Part shown: positions 1 to 11,744 of the stretch, piece after piece
How positions within the stretch are numbered: the stretch's first letter is position 1
Layout: each line of letters begins with the position of its first letter
Origin: Phaeoceros laevis
Taxonomy: Eukaryota > Anthocerotophyta > Anthocerotopsida > Notothyladales
Assembly: GCA_049999765.1 (NCBI GenBank)
Contig: JBNGIQ010008455.1
Coordinates: forward strand, 26,304-90,303
DNA: 64,000 bases
Reading direction: 5' to 3'
The notes under the pieces: generated by a model
What the model was told of the DNA's origin: nothing
Seen by the model: only the letters and a program-made list of their open reading frames with translations
The model's database searches: none
Program-made: the position numbers and the translations under genes

Positions 1-1119
1 AAACGCACCACCCATGAATTCCACATACTCGTCTGGCATCGTGGACAGGCAGACCCAAGCTGGCATGGTACTGTCGAAGTGTAAAAGCTCCCACACTTCC
101 ACAGACATCACATGTCCGAGATACTTGAAGTACTTCACTTTCTTCCTGCCACCTTCTTCGTCATCGTCGTCCTCCTCTTCCTCGTCCTCCTCGTCTTCCT
201 CATCGTCGGACTCTTCCTCATCGTCGTCATCATCCGGCACTTGCGGTTGCTGCTGGCAATATCCTTTTGTGATGACAAGTAAAACTCTTCCATTACCTCC
301 TACAAGCTTCAGGTTAAGGCAATCTTTGAAAGGCATAAGCAGCTTGTCAGGGACAGTTCCGATCATAGTCCACTCCTCTTCTTCCAGATCGAAGCTCCAT
401 ATACTAGGGTTTTTTACGGTCCAAGGGGGCCTACCACTAGCAGCTCCAAAGAGGCACAACATTTTGCCTTCCGTCCAGAACATTGTGCGCCGAATTTCTA
501 ATTCACGGGCCACAGCAGGCCGGGCCTGACACCAATGCCACGAGCCCGTCCAGGAATTAAAGATGGCTAAGCCCACCCTATCCAGGCCTCCCCTAACTGC
601 CGCAATGCTGTACTCTTTGCCACCTTGAGCAGCTCGCGGCACCATTTGGAGAAAATCGGGACACATGGCGTCTTCCAAAAGAGGCAGCTCCCGTCGAGCG
701 TCGGAGATAGGGTTGTAGACTACAACCTCAATTCCTCGACAACGTTGACGGGCCCCGTCCGCTGGCCATCGCCACACAAACACAAGCCCATTCTCACCGC
801 CTTGTAGAGCACGGCCATCACATTCAAAACTACGTTCACCAATCCAGCAGACTCTTTCTCCCGAATACCATTCCCCGTGCACAGGGCTGTGAATTTGGAC
901 GTTGTCAAAGATGTGTCCATCACAGGCCCTCCGATAGAGCTCGAGAAAGCAGGTGCCTGGCTTCTTCACCACCTTTGTGGAGCAAGCTCTCAGCCACTTT
1001 TTGGAGACCAAACTTGCGCGTAGGCGGGACGAATTTGAGATTCGGGGTAAGACGTGGTCCTGCAATATGCCCCCAGCCAGTGCCTCCCAGTCCCTGTGCG
1101 TGCTGCCAGGGTGCTCCAT
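1..1119 (-). CDS. F-box/kelch-like protein (3' end runs off the window)
   Basis: Intronless minus-strand frame from an ATG at 1117-1119 (an in-frame TAA lies just upstream) that stays open to the window edge, about 373 codons. Residues 11-45 read as a plant F-box: a WEALAGGILQDHVLPRI-type helix followed by RLRASLVSKKWLRAC, the surface that binds SKP1 in an SCF ubiquitin ligase. The rest has kelch-like beta signatures (GGENGLVFVWRW, WSFDLEEEEWTMIG, CLNLKLVGGNGRVLLV) and, near residues 305-335, an almost pure Asp/Glu run. The likely role is substrate recognition for ubiquitination; the substrate is unknown. The C-terminus is missing. Two decayed copies of its middle part lie just upstream (1375-1600 and 1960-2040). 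The F-box call is firm; the kelch fold is inferred from general pattern. Confidence 0.85.
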   Translation of the reverse strand, partial: MEHPGSTHRDWEALAGGILQDHVLPRISNSSRLRASLVSKKWLRACSTKVVKKPGTCFLELYRRACDGHIFDNVQIHSPVHGEWYSGERVCWIGERSFECDGRALQGGENGLVFVWRWPADGARQRCRGIEVVVYNPISDARRELPLLEDAMCPDFLQMVPRAAQGGKEYSIAAVRGGLDRVGLAIFNSWTGSWHWCQARPAVARELEIRRTMFWTEGKMLCLFGAASGRPPWTVKNPSIWSFDLEEEEWTMIGTVPDKLLMPFKDCLNLKLVGGNGRVLLVITKGYCQQQPQVPDDDDDEEESDDEEDEEDEEEEDDDDEEGGRKKVKYFKYLGHVMSVEVWELLHFDSTMPAWVCLSTMPDEYVEFMGGAF

Positions 1120-1351
1120 GTGCTGCTGATTGGTCTCCCCCCGCTCAGTGTGCCGAATTGGATACGCGTCCTCTTAGCCAACCTGTGGATGAAGCTACAA
1201 GCTTGCCTTGTAGCACCAGCTTCTAGAACCGGAAACGGAGATTGGTTGTGCATGCATGCGCCTGATTCGTCTGCTTTCCTTCCTCAGCAGCAAGGGTTTC
1301 AGACTAAAACTTGAATTGGCAGGGGACTGGATAGATGGCAGAGGGCGGGAG

Positions 1352-1369
1352 TAGGGTTTAGGGTTTAGG
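1352..1369. repeat. Short interstitial telomere-like repeat
   Basis: Two and a half units of the plant telomere repeat TTTAGGG. They lie exactly where homology to the F-box gene stops in the duplicated fragment. The tract could be a telo-box promoter element or a scar of end-joining. Confidence 0.6.
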
Positions 1370-1374
1370 CTTTG

Positions 1375-1600
1375 AAGGTTGTAGAATACAACCTCAATTC
1401 CTCGACGACGTTGACGGGCCCCGTCTGCTGGCCATCGCCACACAAACACAAGCCCATTCTCACCGCCTTGTAGAGCACGGCCATCACATTCAAAACTACG
1501 TTCACCAGTCCAGCAGACTCTTTCTCCCGAATACCATTCCGCGTGCACAGGGCTGTGAATTTGGAGGTTGTCAAAGATGTACCCATTACAAGCCTTCCGA
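1375..1600 (-). pseudogene. Partial duplicate of the F-box gene middle
   Basis: This stretch matches 717-930 of the F-box gene almost base for base, covering the segment around WYSGERVCW and GGENGLVFVWRW. It has neither the F-box nor the C-terminal half. The matching frame runs out of homology at about 1375, directly beside a telomere-like TTTAGGG tract at 1352-1369. It is therefore a fragment, not a gene. A third, more diverged piece of the same segment sits at 1960-2040. Confidence 0.8.
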
Positions 1601-1959
1601 CAGAGCTAATGGAAAGAGCGGGAAGGTCTGTGACTTTCGAACCCTAGGCCTGTCAGCACAGATTGATGTGGGGAGGGATCTCTAGGTCTGGGTGAGTGGA
1701 GTGCCAGCGTTCGTTGGGGCCGAAGCCGGTCTGCCAAAGAAGCCATGGAAGTTTCAGCTCGGTTCACACGAAACCAGGCTATATATAATAGATCTACATG
1801 TGAACTGGGCCCTGGGATTTCAAAGTTTGTGAATGCCCACGGTGGCTCGAACAGGTTGGCAAGGACCTTGAGCATGGCCTGGTTCGCTGAGGGAGCACTG
1901 GACAGACTAAACAATGTCAAGATCGATGGCTGCCAATAGGCCCCCGTCTTAAGCTTTCT

Positions 1960-2040
1960 CTGTCCAGAATACCATTCCCTGGGCAAAGCGCTGTGGATTT
2001 GAATGTTGTCTAAATATATCTCACTTCGGAGCCTCCCTGA
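1960..2040 (-). pseudogene. Second, older F-box gene fragment
   Basis: About 80 bases still resemble the HGEWYSGER/HIFDN part of the F-box gene: the minus strand reads PREWYSGQR and then an FDN-like segment. It is shorter and more diverged than the copy at 1375-1600. No other coding content is recognisable between 1600 and 2763. Confidence 0.5.
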
Positions 2041-2763
2041 TAGTCCATATCATGTATCCACTTCGGACTCCCTATGTATACAACTTGTGAAAGCAGGAGT
2101 AAATTTTCATAAATGAACAAGCTCAGAAAAAGACTTGAAGATTATGGTTGGCAGACTACTTATGTAGTACGTACATATGTAAATGTGGATTTCCAGAGTG
2201 ATAAAACGTGTGAATTTCCATCATATCCTGGGAGGCCTCCAGGAGAGAGCATAGGCAATTGCGGTCTTGAAGGAAGGAAGAAAGCGGACATGTAGGACAG
2301 ATCTCGGCTGCTGGTGTGACAGCCCAGGTGGAAAGAACTCGTGGACCAATTGCAAGAGTTTAGTGGTGTTCTGGTGTTGAAAGGAGAAAGGAATCCAATT
2401 GATAGATCCAACACTTTGACGGCATTTCCACAAAAAGAGGCTTGCAAGCTCTTGCAATCATTTATTGACATTGTCACAAGAGTAATCAAAACGAGCTGGC
2501 CGGCTAGCTACAGCTCGTGCTTATTGAATGTAAAGCGAAGAAAATGCCTCTAAGAACAAAAAATAGATCTCCACAGCGAGAGCTCCATGCGAAGCTCATA
2601 TGAAATTCCTCCATTTCAATCCATTGCAGCCAGCACACCTGGACAACATTCAGTGTGTGTGAAGTCAAGATCATGGGGAGCCCTGTAATTGGACGCAATT
2701 CAGAAAACATGACTCCAGCTACTTTTGGTACTTACAGCCCAGCGGCAGGCACTTGCAAAGTTC

Positions 2764-3113
2764 TCAGTTCTTGCCCTTGTAGTAGTCGTCCTTCTTGTAG
2801 TCGTCCTTCTTGTAGTCGTCCTTCTTGTNNNNNNNNNNTCGTCCTTCTTGTAGTCGTCCTTCTTGTAGTCGTCCTTCTTGTAGTCATCCTTCTTGCTGGA
2901 AGACGAGCTGGAGCTGGAGGAGTACCCCTTACCCGCCGAGCTGGAGCTGGACGAGTGGCTATGGCCCGCCGAGCTCTCCGAATGCGAGTACGACTTGCCG
3001 TCGGATTCGGAAAGCGCCCGGCTGCTCCGGGACTCGGCCGAGTCCACCCACAGGCAGAGCAGCGCTGCGAGCAGCAGCACTGCCACCACCGGGACCTTCA
3101 TTGAGGACTTCAT
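2764..3113 (-). CDS. Small secreted Ser-rich protein with KKDDY repeats
   Basis: I do not recognise the family. From the ATG at 3111-3113 the protein begins with a clear signal peptide (MKSSMKVPVVAVLLLAALL, then SAES), so it is predicted to be secreted, perhaps to the cell wall. A Ser/His/Gly-rich stretch with two long Ser runs follows. After it comes a tandem array of KKDDY encoded by a 15-bp repeat, ending in YYKGKN and a stop at 2764-2766. An upstream in-frame ATG at 3149 would add 12 residues but would spoil the signal peptide. A 10-N gap at 2829-2838 sits inside the array; the frame only resumes correctly if the true gap is not 10 bases, so copy number is unknown. A TATAAAA box at 3252-3258 lies about 140 bp upstream. 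The Tyr/Lys/Asp repeat could cross-link or bind cations; that is speculation. Confidence 0.7.
2769..2895 (-). repeat. 15-bp tandem repeat coding KKDDY, interrupted by 10 N
   Basis: A unit of 15 bases (gtagtcgtccttctt on the plus strand) is repeated head to tail on both sides of the N run. The repeat probably caused the assembly break, so the number of copies is unresolved. Confidence 0.85.
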
Positions 3114-3251
3114 CCTCGTCGTCAGAGGTAGAACGACGCGCGCCTTCAAGTTGGGCGAATGCGAGAGACAGGAAGTCCGAGCTTGGAAGAAGCAGGAGAC
3201 AAGGGACTTGCTTTGAGATCAATTGTGTTTGCAGGAGGCCCTTTGACGCCA

Positions 3252-3258
3252 TTTTATA
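3252..3258 (-). promoter_or_regulatory. TATA box of the secreted KKDDY protein gene
   Basis: TATAAAA on the minus strand, 139 bp upstream of the chosen ATG at 3113. That fits a start of transcription near 3225 and a 5' leader of about 110 bases. Confidence 0.55.
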
Positions 3259-3994
3259 GGCAGCTCCGGAGGCTACGGCGTCGCCAGACTGGGAACTGGG
3301 AGTAGAGTTGAATGTGCCACATGTTGGCAGCAGACGCCCATAACTGGGGGTCAATTGCAACAGCCAGCGCTAGCTCAGCTAATCCGTGTACCTGCTTGGT
3401 CTCCTTCCTCAGCCTTGGACTGGAGTTGAAGTTGCCTACGTGCATGCCTACATGGACGTCCATACAGGCCTGCTTGCCTGCATGGACGCCACTGCGGAGA
3501 AACGATGTCCACAATGAGCTGTATACAAGTAAGCTTCCGGGGGACGTGCTTATGTGACAGCAAGTAAAGATGTCTCATGTTTTCATCTTGAATACAAGGC
3601 CAGACGAGTTCCCAACTACCAGTTGCCAGCAGGTGTACACTGTATGATCCCACTTGGGGACCAGTTCGGTGTGAAAGCGCCTCTTGTCCACGTCGGCAGG
3701 CCAATTGCAACTGGACTGCCTGTTGAATCAATTTGGGCACATCTATGAACAAGTTTCGGAGGACTTCCACTGAGATGAATGAATTTTGGGTCTTGATTTG
3801 TCTCAACTTGTTGGTCAAATGATGATCGATCACATAACATGAGAGAATACCTACAGGTGTTCTAGAGAAGTTTGTAACAGAGGGTCCCGACTATTTCCAA
3901 CGTGTTGATCAATCCAGTGTGATGGCTGAACAAACTAGTACTTTGTGAGATGATGGGAGAGGATAAAAGTTTACAAGTGTTTAATTTCAAGTGA
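3259..3994. other. Non-coding stretch between secreted protein and subtilase genes
   Basis: No convincing coding frame, RNA gene or repeat is visible. The short frames here overlap on both strands and show no family signature. The stretch probably holds the promoter of the secreted protein gene and the 3' flank of the subtilase gene. Confidence 0.5.
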
Positions 3995-6900
3995 TCAGAG
4001 AACGACTAGGGGAGTTGCCACGGAGTGGAGCCCATCCGACCACACCAGCAATCCGGACAGCAGAGGGCCTGCGTCATTGCTACGAGCCTCAGGACTTTGC
4101 AGGGCAAAGGTCACAGTAAAGGACATTTGCTGCCCCACTGCTTGGAATTGGAGCACACTGGGCTGCACGGTCACCACAACAGATTCAGGCTGCCACACAG
4201 CTGCTGTGTAGGTCGCATTGCCTGGAGGACTCACGTTTGTCACCGTTCTGATGACTCTCGCCGGGCTGCCCACCTGCAGTCCACCCACGGTGATGGAAGG
4301 GTAGTTCAGGTTGGAAATCTGGGCGTCGCCGATTGATTCAATTTGCTGGGCCTCGATGCCGGTGTTCCTCGCACAGCTGGAGTTGGCAAGTTCGGAGCCT
4401 GCCCACAGCAAGTGATCATGACATACCATCGTTAGATTTCAAGATCAGTAGTACTACTGCCGGCAGCCAGCACAATTTTCCTTGATCTATATCAACATGA
4501 AGCTTTTTTCCACTACATACGTACCTGAAGTCATTTGCTGACCTTCCCTGCTGATTCCCGTGCTGCAGAGCGGAGCAGTGAATTCGAACACTTCGAACCG
4601 TGTGTCGTAAACCAGTCCCGGGTCGAGCGCCCCGGCTAGGTGAACCAGGCCGGACCCAAAATCAAAAGGACCTCCTTCTTTCAGAGATGGGTTGGTCCTT
4701 ATTGAGGTGTTCATGAATGTGTTGTCCACTCGCCGAGCTGAAGATGCATGAATGGTAGGAGTGAGTTCATCAGAATATTAATGCCCAGGGCCATGGATTT
4801 TGAGGCAAGCTTAGCTTCATTGATGAACATCTGAGTTGACAGGGAGGTACGCAGTGTGGGTACCAACCTGTGGTTATGATGGCAGACTTGATGGCCCCGG
4901 GGCTCCAATGAGGGTACACCGCTTTCAGCAGGGCGACAATGCCTGTGATGTGAGGGCACGCCATGGATGTACCGTGCAAGATGGCCCAATTTCCAACTCC
5001 AACAAGTGGGGAGAAAGCAGCCAGGATGTCTTGCCCTGGTGCTGCTATGTCAGGCTGCACACATGTTCACTTACAAGTAAGTGGTCACGTGAGAGGAAAA
5101 CTTTCATTAATCTTGAACTCTAGCTAAAGCTTCAGGGATTCTTGAAAGCACTTCTCAGTCTTGCGCTGTTGAAATCGCACAAGTTTGTTTACAAGCCAAA
5201 GTGTATTCATGAGCAACTTGTAAACACTATTGTCACCTTGCAAATACGTGGGATCGCCAGACTGGGGCCTCTGGAAGAGAATCCAGATACAACAGGTGCT
5301 GGCATATGGTTGTAGATTGTCACTGTTTTCAAGATCAGGCCAACAGGGTTCCTGCAGGCATAAAAATTCAAGAATGCTCAGAATCCTATACCTAGACATA
5401 GAACCCACTGCGGTTGGAGCTGCTAGCTAGCTAGTTGCAAGCAGCTGCCAGCTACGTAAATTCATGATGAATTAATTCTTTACAAGTCTGGAATAGAAAT
5501 GAGGAAAGATGGAACATACTCTGTCCTTTTGAAGTAGGCATCAAGCATGGAGATACCTTCGGGGCTGATGAATGTCATGGAAATGCTGGCACGGAGAGAA
5601 ACAAGGGGTACCGGAAGACCCACAAGAATGACACCCAACCCCCCTGCATCTTGTACCTCCTTGGTGGACTTCACTCTCGGATCATACTCACACACCACAA
5701 TAGCTCCCTTTACCACAGCTGGATCCAGGCTGGAGCTGCTGCAAAAACTGCCATAGTCACATGTCATGCACATGGTTGATTAGCAAGGTTGCACACCTTA
5801 ATTAGGGACCGTAGTGGCTGCACATGCAGGGCTTGCAACAAGCTTGCAATTTTAAGTTGTGCTACCTTGCTCTGGTGGAATTTGTGGGAGATACTGCAGC
5901 TCTGCTGCCAGTCACGATGGGAACGTAGCCTGGCAACTGAATGAAATTGATGCTCCATCCGCCCTGGAAAATTTTCAAGCATGCCTGATGAACTCATTAG
6001 CCCACTCCAGCCAAAGCTTGCAAAGTTCTGCCAAATGTGCGGTTGTTCCTGAAAGTACTTACCGGAATGGATGTGCCGTCGCCAAGCTTGATATCGGTGA
6101 CCATCTGACGATCCGTGGTGGTGGAAGCCACGGTGAGAAGCCAAGGGGCAGAGTTGGTGACGGTGCTCGCAGCAGGGCCGGCGTTCCCGGCCGATGCAGC
6201 AACCGTAACCCCCCTGATGGTGGCGAAGTAGGAGCCGATCCCAACGCTGTCCAGAAAATTCGTTGAGGCAGATTCGCCCAAGGAGAGGTTGATCACGTCC
6301 ACACCGTCCGCCAGGGCGTCGTCGAACGCAGCCAGCACGTCTGCGTCGGTGCAGTTGGCTTGCTTCCAGCACACCTTGTAGATGGCCAGTTTGGCCCCTG
6401 GTGCCCCGCCTCTGGCACGGCCACCAGCAATCCCTCCCTCGCTCACGTTGGCCACACTCCTGCCGGCTGCAATCGACGCTGTGTGCGTGCCGTGCCCCTC
6501 CACGTCTCTTGCTGACAGCAAGTCCCCGGGGATACCAGAGCCACCCAGTAAAGCTTCAGCTCCCCTGTAGTAGTACCGAGCTCCTATCACCTTGCTGTGC
6601 CACAAAACACACCGCTGCTCACGAGTGAGTTCACACAAGACTTACCAGCATGCATGCACGCCTCTCTGGACGAATATAGAATGCAGCATGCCCCAGATGC
6701 ATGCAAGCTTGGAACATTTGGATCCTACTTGTTGCATAAATCAGCTGTGAAGTTCTCCCCTGGCACACATGCACCTTTCCAGTGCGTTGGGACTGGTGGC
6801 AGCTGCCTGTCATGAAAGCTCTCAGACTCCGGCCAGTAGCCTACAGGTAGTCAATCAAGTGGCATGAACTCAGTTGGCATACATGTCTGAAATGCTTGAG

Positions 6901-7742
6901 ACGTGCACATGCTGTTTGGCCCTTTCCCTACCTGTGTCGAAGATTCCAATGATGACATTGGACTGATTGGCGATTGATGGGAACAGAGCTAGTCGGGTAG
7001 CATTGTCCAACTCTGTCCCGCCGTCCAAGTCCGAAACTCCTAAAAAGTTCCAACTGTTTGTTGTGGCAAGCGTGTGTGACTTGCTTAAAAACACACCCAC
7101 AACTCCTGGGGACTCTGCATAAAATCCAGCCACCAGCTCGTCACCTCCCAGTACTAGGATTCAAGCCTCTCGAATGAACTGCCGCTGCCGTTCAGGACGT
7201 TTGGAAAACCTGTCTCTCTCTCTGGGCTGTCTGACGAAACAACTCCGGAAATTCACCTCTTAGCGATTGAGCATGTTGTGGGCCGATTCTGGCAGCAAAG
7301 CCTCGGAACGATCTCTGATAGTGGTACAGTAAGGCTTCTTGAGCAGCTTCCACACTGTAGGACCACCCACGCAGGAGTTAGCCTCATATCATGAATTTAG
7401 CATGCTTGTTCTGTCTGTCCGATATGAGTTGCGCTGCTAGTAGTCAAACCTTCCCAAGATGGAGGCGAGGATTGAGTTGTGCTCAACGATGGTTTGAGAT
7501 TTGGAATCCTTGTTGCTTTTGGCTCCCATGTGAACCACATAGACCTCCTGAACGTAGTGTAAGAGCCTGAATTAGTACCTCAGAGTTCGAACTGGACTTC
7601 AGCGTTAGCAGAGGAATGTTTGCGGCTCTTGAGAAATCAGCACCTGCTGAAAAGGAGTTGAAGACTGGGCCATAACAGCCATGGCAACAATAAGTGTCAA
7701 AATCAAAGACACCATCAGGCTTGTTCTGCAATCGGAACCCAT
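3995..7742 (-). CDS. Subtilisin-like serine protease (plant subtilase)
   Basis: Twelve exons whose phases all close: 7644-7742, 7450-7547, 7257-7354, 7144-6932, 6840-6729, 6594-6063, 5963-5866, 5747-5520, 5351-5237, 5054-4868, 4737-4525 and 4398-3995, giving 798 residues. The order is: signal peptide (about 1-26), I9 propeptide ([10 protein letters not shown] onward), S8 peptidase domain with PA insert, and fibronectin III-like tail (LNYPSITV). The catalytic triad is intact: Asp in GIFDTG, His in GHGTHTAS, Ser in HGTSMACPH. The oxyanion-hole Asn is in SAGNAGP. It is expected to be secreted, self-processed and to cleave apoplastic or cell-wall proteins. Exon 8 could start at either of two nearby AGs; I chose the one that keeps the conserved PA-domain Cys. 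The gene is tail to tail with nothing and head to tail behind NOC4. Confidence 0.93.
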
Positions 7743-7975
7743 GATGTCCCGACTCCTGGAATAACTCCAACGAGCAGACCAGGCAGAACAGACTAAGTTA
7801 CACGGGGGTTTTGGTGCACCATCGTGGCGGCGCCAACAATTACAGGACTAAGCGCTTCTGTTAGTCATTAGGAGAGCAACTGTAACATGGTCATCAGGTA
7901 ACACTTACATCTGTCGGCTTCCAATTCTTCCACCAGACCGCTGACGCAGTGAAAACTGTAGATTGAAGCCTGAGC

Positions 7976-10900
7976 TTACTTCCTCTTCTTCTTTGAAGGT
8001 CTGTGGTCCTGCTCGCCGTGAGACTCGTGGCTTCCGGATATGTCTCTAGTGGTTGTCAGTTCTAGTCTATCTGCCTTTGCTTCTTCAAGTTGGGGATTCT
8101 GCTGCGCAGCCACGTCACTACTAAATGTCCAGCCCAGAAAGTCTTCACTGGTATTATTCGAGGGGAAGATAGATGTTGGAGTCGTCTGATAGAAGGCCAG
8201 CGGCACCTGCTTCAATCTTCTTCCCACCTGGGCAGAACAGAAAAACAATAACTACGACTAGAAGACATAAAAGAAATGAGTATGACTGCTGGAAACGCAG
8301 GTGGTATGCAGCACCTCTTCGGAAAATATTGTAGCATAAGATCCCGAGCTGAAGTCCTCGATAGACACCTCAGTGGTTTTGGCTCGGACTGTCAAATCCG
8401 TCTCAAGAGATGCTACAAACCTGCAAAGCTTCCGAACAGCTCAGTGTCTACACACTATGTTGATTGACATGTTCTATTCTTAAGGGGTGCCGACAACATT
8501 GGACATGAACCAAGGTCACTTGATTTAGCAGGCTGAAGAGCTGAATTCCCACCTTGAAACAGCTGGGCAATAGTGACGCCGGAGTGCCTCTATCTCCCAT
8601 AAAGAGCTTTCTGGAAGGGACATAAGGGAAGTTAGAACACGTCAAATATAAATAGATCAGTAAGCATGGTGAGAAAATGTGCAGATTGGCATCCTACTTA
8701 GAGCATTGCATTTGGTGGGATCCGGTTCCAAGGGCATGAAAGGATCAGCTCCTCTGGAGATACCGGGCTGTGGGCCCTGGGCTGCACCATTGCTCTCAAG
8801 AAGGTCAGGAACGGCCTCTTTCCCTTCAAGAGCCAAAGAATCATCATCCGCAACACACTCTTGCTGCAAAAAAGACAGACAGACAAATCAATACACAAGC
8901 ATGTCAACACATTATTGGGGTTCAACGGAAGGGCAGAAAACAGTTGTCTTCCATACCCCGTCCACAAGGCAATTTATGGATGGATGGCGCCGGAGAAGAT
9001 TATGGATCATTGCTATCACCACAAGGCAGCCCGATGGTGATGCAGTCAATCCAAGTCGCCCCAACTTTTTAGCAAATGCTGCAGCCAAATACGCAGGAAG
9101 ATGCGACGATTTCAGGCATGTATCCAACAGCTGCAAAGATGGAGAAGGCGTTTAACAATAAGAAACTTGCATGGCCGCTTCTGAGTTCCAGATAAACGTT
9201 GACACATCAAGCTACTGCTCAAACAACCACAACAGAGCAATAACAATATTGTTCTCGGATGATGTAGTAACAAACAAACAAGCAAAATGAAAAGTTCACA
9301 TGCATGGACGGCATTCAACCATGTTACACACACCTCAAAGAAGCGGGCACGATGCCTGGCAACAAAGATGGAGGGCTCAAGAAGAGCATAAAGCTTCGTG
9401 TAGAAGTCAGGGTACTCCAACCCATAGTTCGTGATGAGGATGAAGAGCCCATTGAGAGCCATGACGCTGATTAAACCGCCTATATTGTATGAACTTGTGA
9501 GGAAGTCGCTGGACAAACACACAAATACAATCACTAGGACGAGGTACAACTGTCAAGGGGATTTTCAGACACCAGATTAGGACATAAAGATACCTGAGAT
9601 AGATTGGATTTGTTAAAAATGGAATCACTGTCCTGGGCAATTGAGCCAAAACCTGAAATGCATGGGAACCACAGATTTTACAACGAGGAGGCACAATGCT
9701 GCATAAAAAATGGGACAGTTGCGCTTTCAGGAACAGCTGAACCCACAAGTAAAATCTGTTGCGCTTCCAGAGGTTTGCACCTTCTTATAAATTTCAAGGG
9801 GTAGTTTCAATTGTAAAAAAGCGAGCCAAGCCTTGCTGAACTTGAACCGCTGCTTCTTGATACCCTTCCATATGCCAGCTACCTGGAATAGCCGCACCAG
9901 GTCACGATGACACTGTTAAGCAAAGATAGGCATAAAACAATTTAACTAGAATCACCAATATAATACCTGTCTCGTGTAGATAGGTGCCTTGCAACAAAAG
10001 CATACAGTCCACAACAGAACGACAACTGGCTGGTGACATGGATTACGGCTCACTGACTTGCCTGTTTAGAGACACTCTTGTCAGTGCTTGCTGGGTCTTT
10101 TTTGACATTGAGGGAGTTGCCGGTGTCAGCTGTTGCAATAAACAAACGACCACCATCAGCGACATTCAGACAACTCTGCGATGTGCATAGCAATTGGTGT
10201 CACCAGGTAAGGTTAAAGACGGCTAAAATTTTGAACACGATTTTAATCTCCAACAATGCTTACATTCAGGAGTGCTCCACAGCCCGTTCTTGCTCGCATC
10301 TTCTGAAGGAGGAGGAAGCCGTGACAGGACATCAAAGGCATTGTGCACAAAAGTCTGGGTACTGTTGAGCCAGTTCAGCACTTCTGTTGAAGGATACTTA
10401 ACTAAATATCTATTTCGAAACAACAGCTTCATCCAGATAATGATCATCATTGTAGGCACCGCAGAAATATTCCCTCACCTAACATTAGAAGTGTCATTAT
10501 TGTCATCACTGGAAGCAGGCTGATCTGCAGAGAAGCCAGAATCGTATTAGCTACTTCGCCTCGGACCACCAATAGTAGCTTCTGAAGTAACAACACACAC
10601 AATCGTAGAAGATCCGGGCAAGTGCAAATCGGGAAACAGACCCTTCTCATCACTTTGACGTCTATTCACCAGATTTTGCACATTTGAATAGGTGTAATAG
10701 CTGCACAGGCACATGAGTAAGTATGCATGGTGCGCGTTATCTAAAACTCAAAATTTGAGTGCCAAGAACCTTCTCTTACCTGACATCCACGTACTTCAGG
10801 TACTCAGACTCCCATACCCCAAGGATGTCGCTGCTGAGACCTCCTGAACCCAGCTGCAAAGAGGGAAATTAGGCTTAATATGATGGAGACAAAGCGGCTC

Positions 10901-11618
10901 CTAACCAAACTACTAGCACAGACCAACTGAATCAGCTCGCAGTCTACCATTGCGATATGACGTCTGAAACTGCGTCGGAACTTACCACACAAGAACAAAG
11001 CCTGGAATACAGGTGGTTGCTAAATCCCGTTGGACCCTCTGTGCGTACCAACTCCATAAATGCGTGCAGGGCTGCTATCTATACCGAAGCCGCAAATGTC
11101 ATGATTGAATACATCCCCAAATGGACTGCAAGCCAAAAATTCGGAAAACTCACCCGGACTTTTGGAAATAGTTGCTCACATGACAACATTTTGAGTAAAG
11201 AATCTCCGAATTCCATATACTTCTCCCGCAGCCATCTCGTGTAGATTGCCTGTGCTTCCTCTGACAGGAGTTTCTTTTGAAGTCCTTCATCCTTCGGTGT
11301 AAGTTGCTGGTTCGTTTCGGAAGCTTTCTGCACGCCAGTCATATCCATATCCATCTTTGTTTGAATCCTTGACGCGGGGGATATCTCCCCGGAGCGTAGA
11401 AGCGGCAGGAAAAAAGCTTGCAAGGACGTCAACGCTTCCAGCAAGCATTTCGATGAAGAGGCAGCAACACTGGGAGGTGACCCGGACAAATGGGAACTGG
11501 AGAGGATGGTAATCAAAAGTGGAGCATTGTTAACATGTGACCGAGACTGCAACAGCTGTAAACCCAATCTCCTAGTGGCGTCCAAGGCTTCTGCTTCTGT
11601 TTTAGCAGACGCCGCCAT
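7976..11618 (-). CDS. NOC4: Nucleolar complex protein 4 homologue (NOC4/CBF domain)
   Basis: A multi-exon gene of roughly 15 exons with very short introns. Exon 1 runs from the ATG at 11618 to 11154 and is followed by exons at 11078-10986, 10853-10780, 10700-10570, 10524-10479 and 10409-10264. The CBF/Mak21 domain is unmistakable: WKGIKKQRFKFSKAWLAFL, TVIPFLTNPIYL, DFLTSSYNIGGLISVMALNG, LEYPDFYTKLYALLEPS, ARHRARFFE and LWEIEALRRHYCPAVS. The C-terminus is a basic PSKKKRK tail that looks like a nuclear/nucleolar signal. NOC4 pairs with NOP14 in the small-subunit processome and is needed for 18S rRNA maturation and 40S export. The exon or exons near 9960-10060 are uncertain; one donor there could be GC or GT. 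The gene shares a 415-bp divergent promoter with the organellar DNA polymerase; that promoter holds a telo-box, typical of plant ribosome-biogenesis genes. Confidence 0.9.
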
Positions 11619-11723
11619 TGAATACCAAGGTCCTCCGACACAAGGTCTAGACTACATGATACGAATCAACAGTGTTAGCAGACAAATTTGGCAAATACCA
11701 ACTTGCATACAAGCAGAAGTTAG

Positions 11724-11744
11724 AACCCTTAAACCCTAAACCCT
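11724..11744. promoter_or_regulatory. Telo-box (AAACCCTAAACCCT) in a divergent promoter
   Basis: Direct AAACCCTAAACCCT, preceded by a variant AACCCTT unit. It lies 106 bp upstream of the NOC4 ATG and about 290 bp upstream of the polymerase ATG. In plants such elements commonly sit near the start of genes for ribosome biogenesis and cell growth, which fits NOC4. Confidence 0.6.

Noticed and set aside
14-529. Plus-strand frame with a long poly-Ser run
   Set aside because: It is the antisense shadow of the Asp/Glu run in the F-box gene; the minus strand has the F-box and kelch-like motifs.
990-1548. Minus-strand frames of 80-117 codons near the F-box start
   Set aside because: Alternative frames of the F-box gene or of its duplicated fragment.
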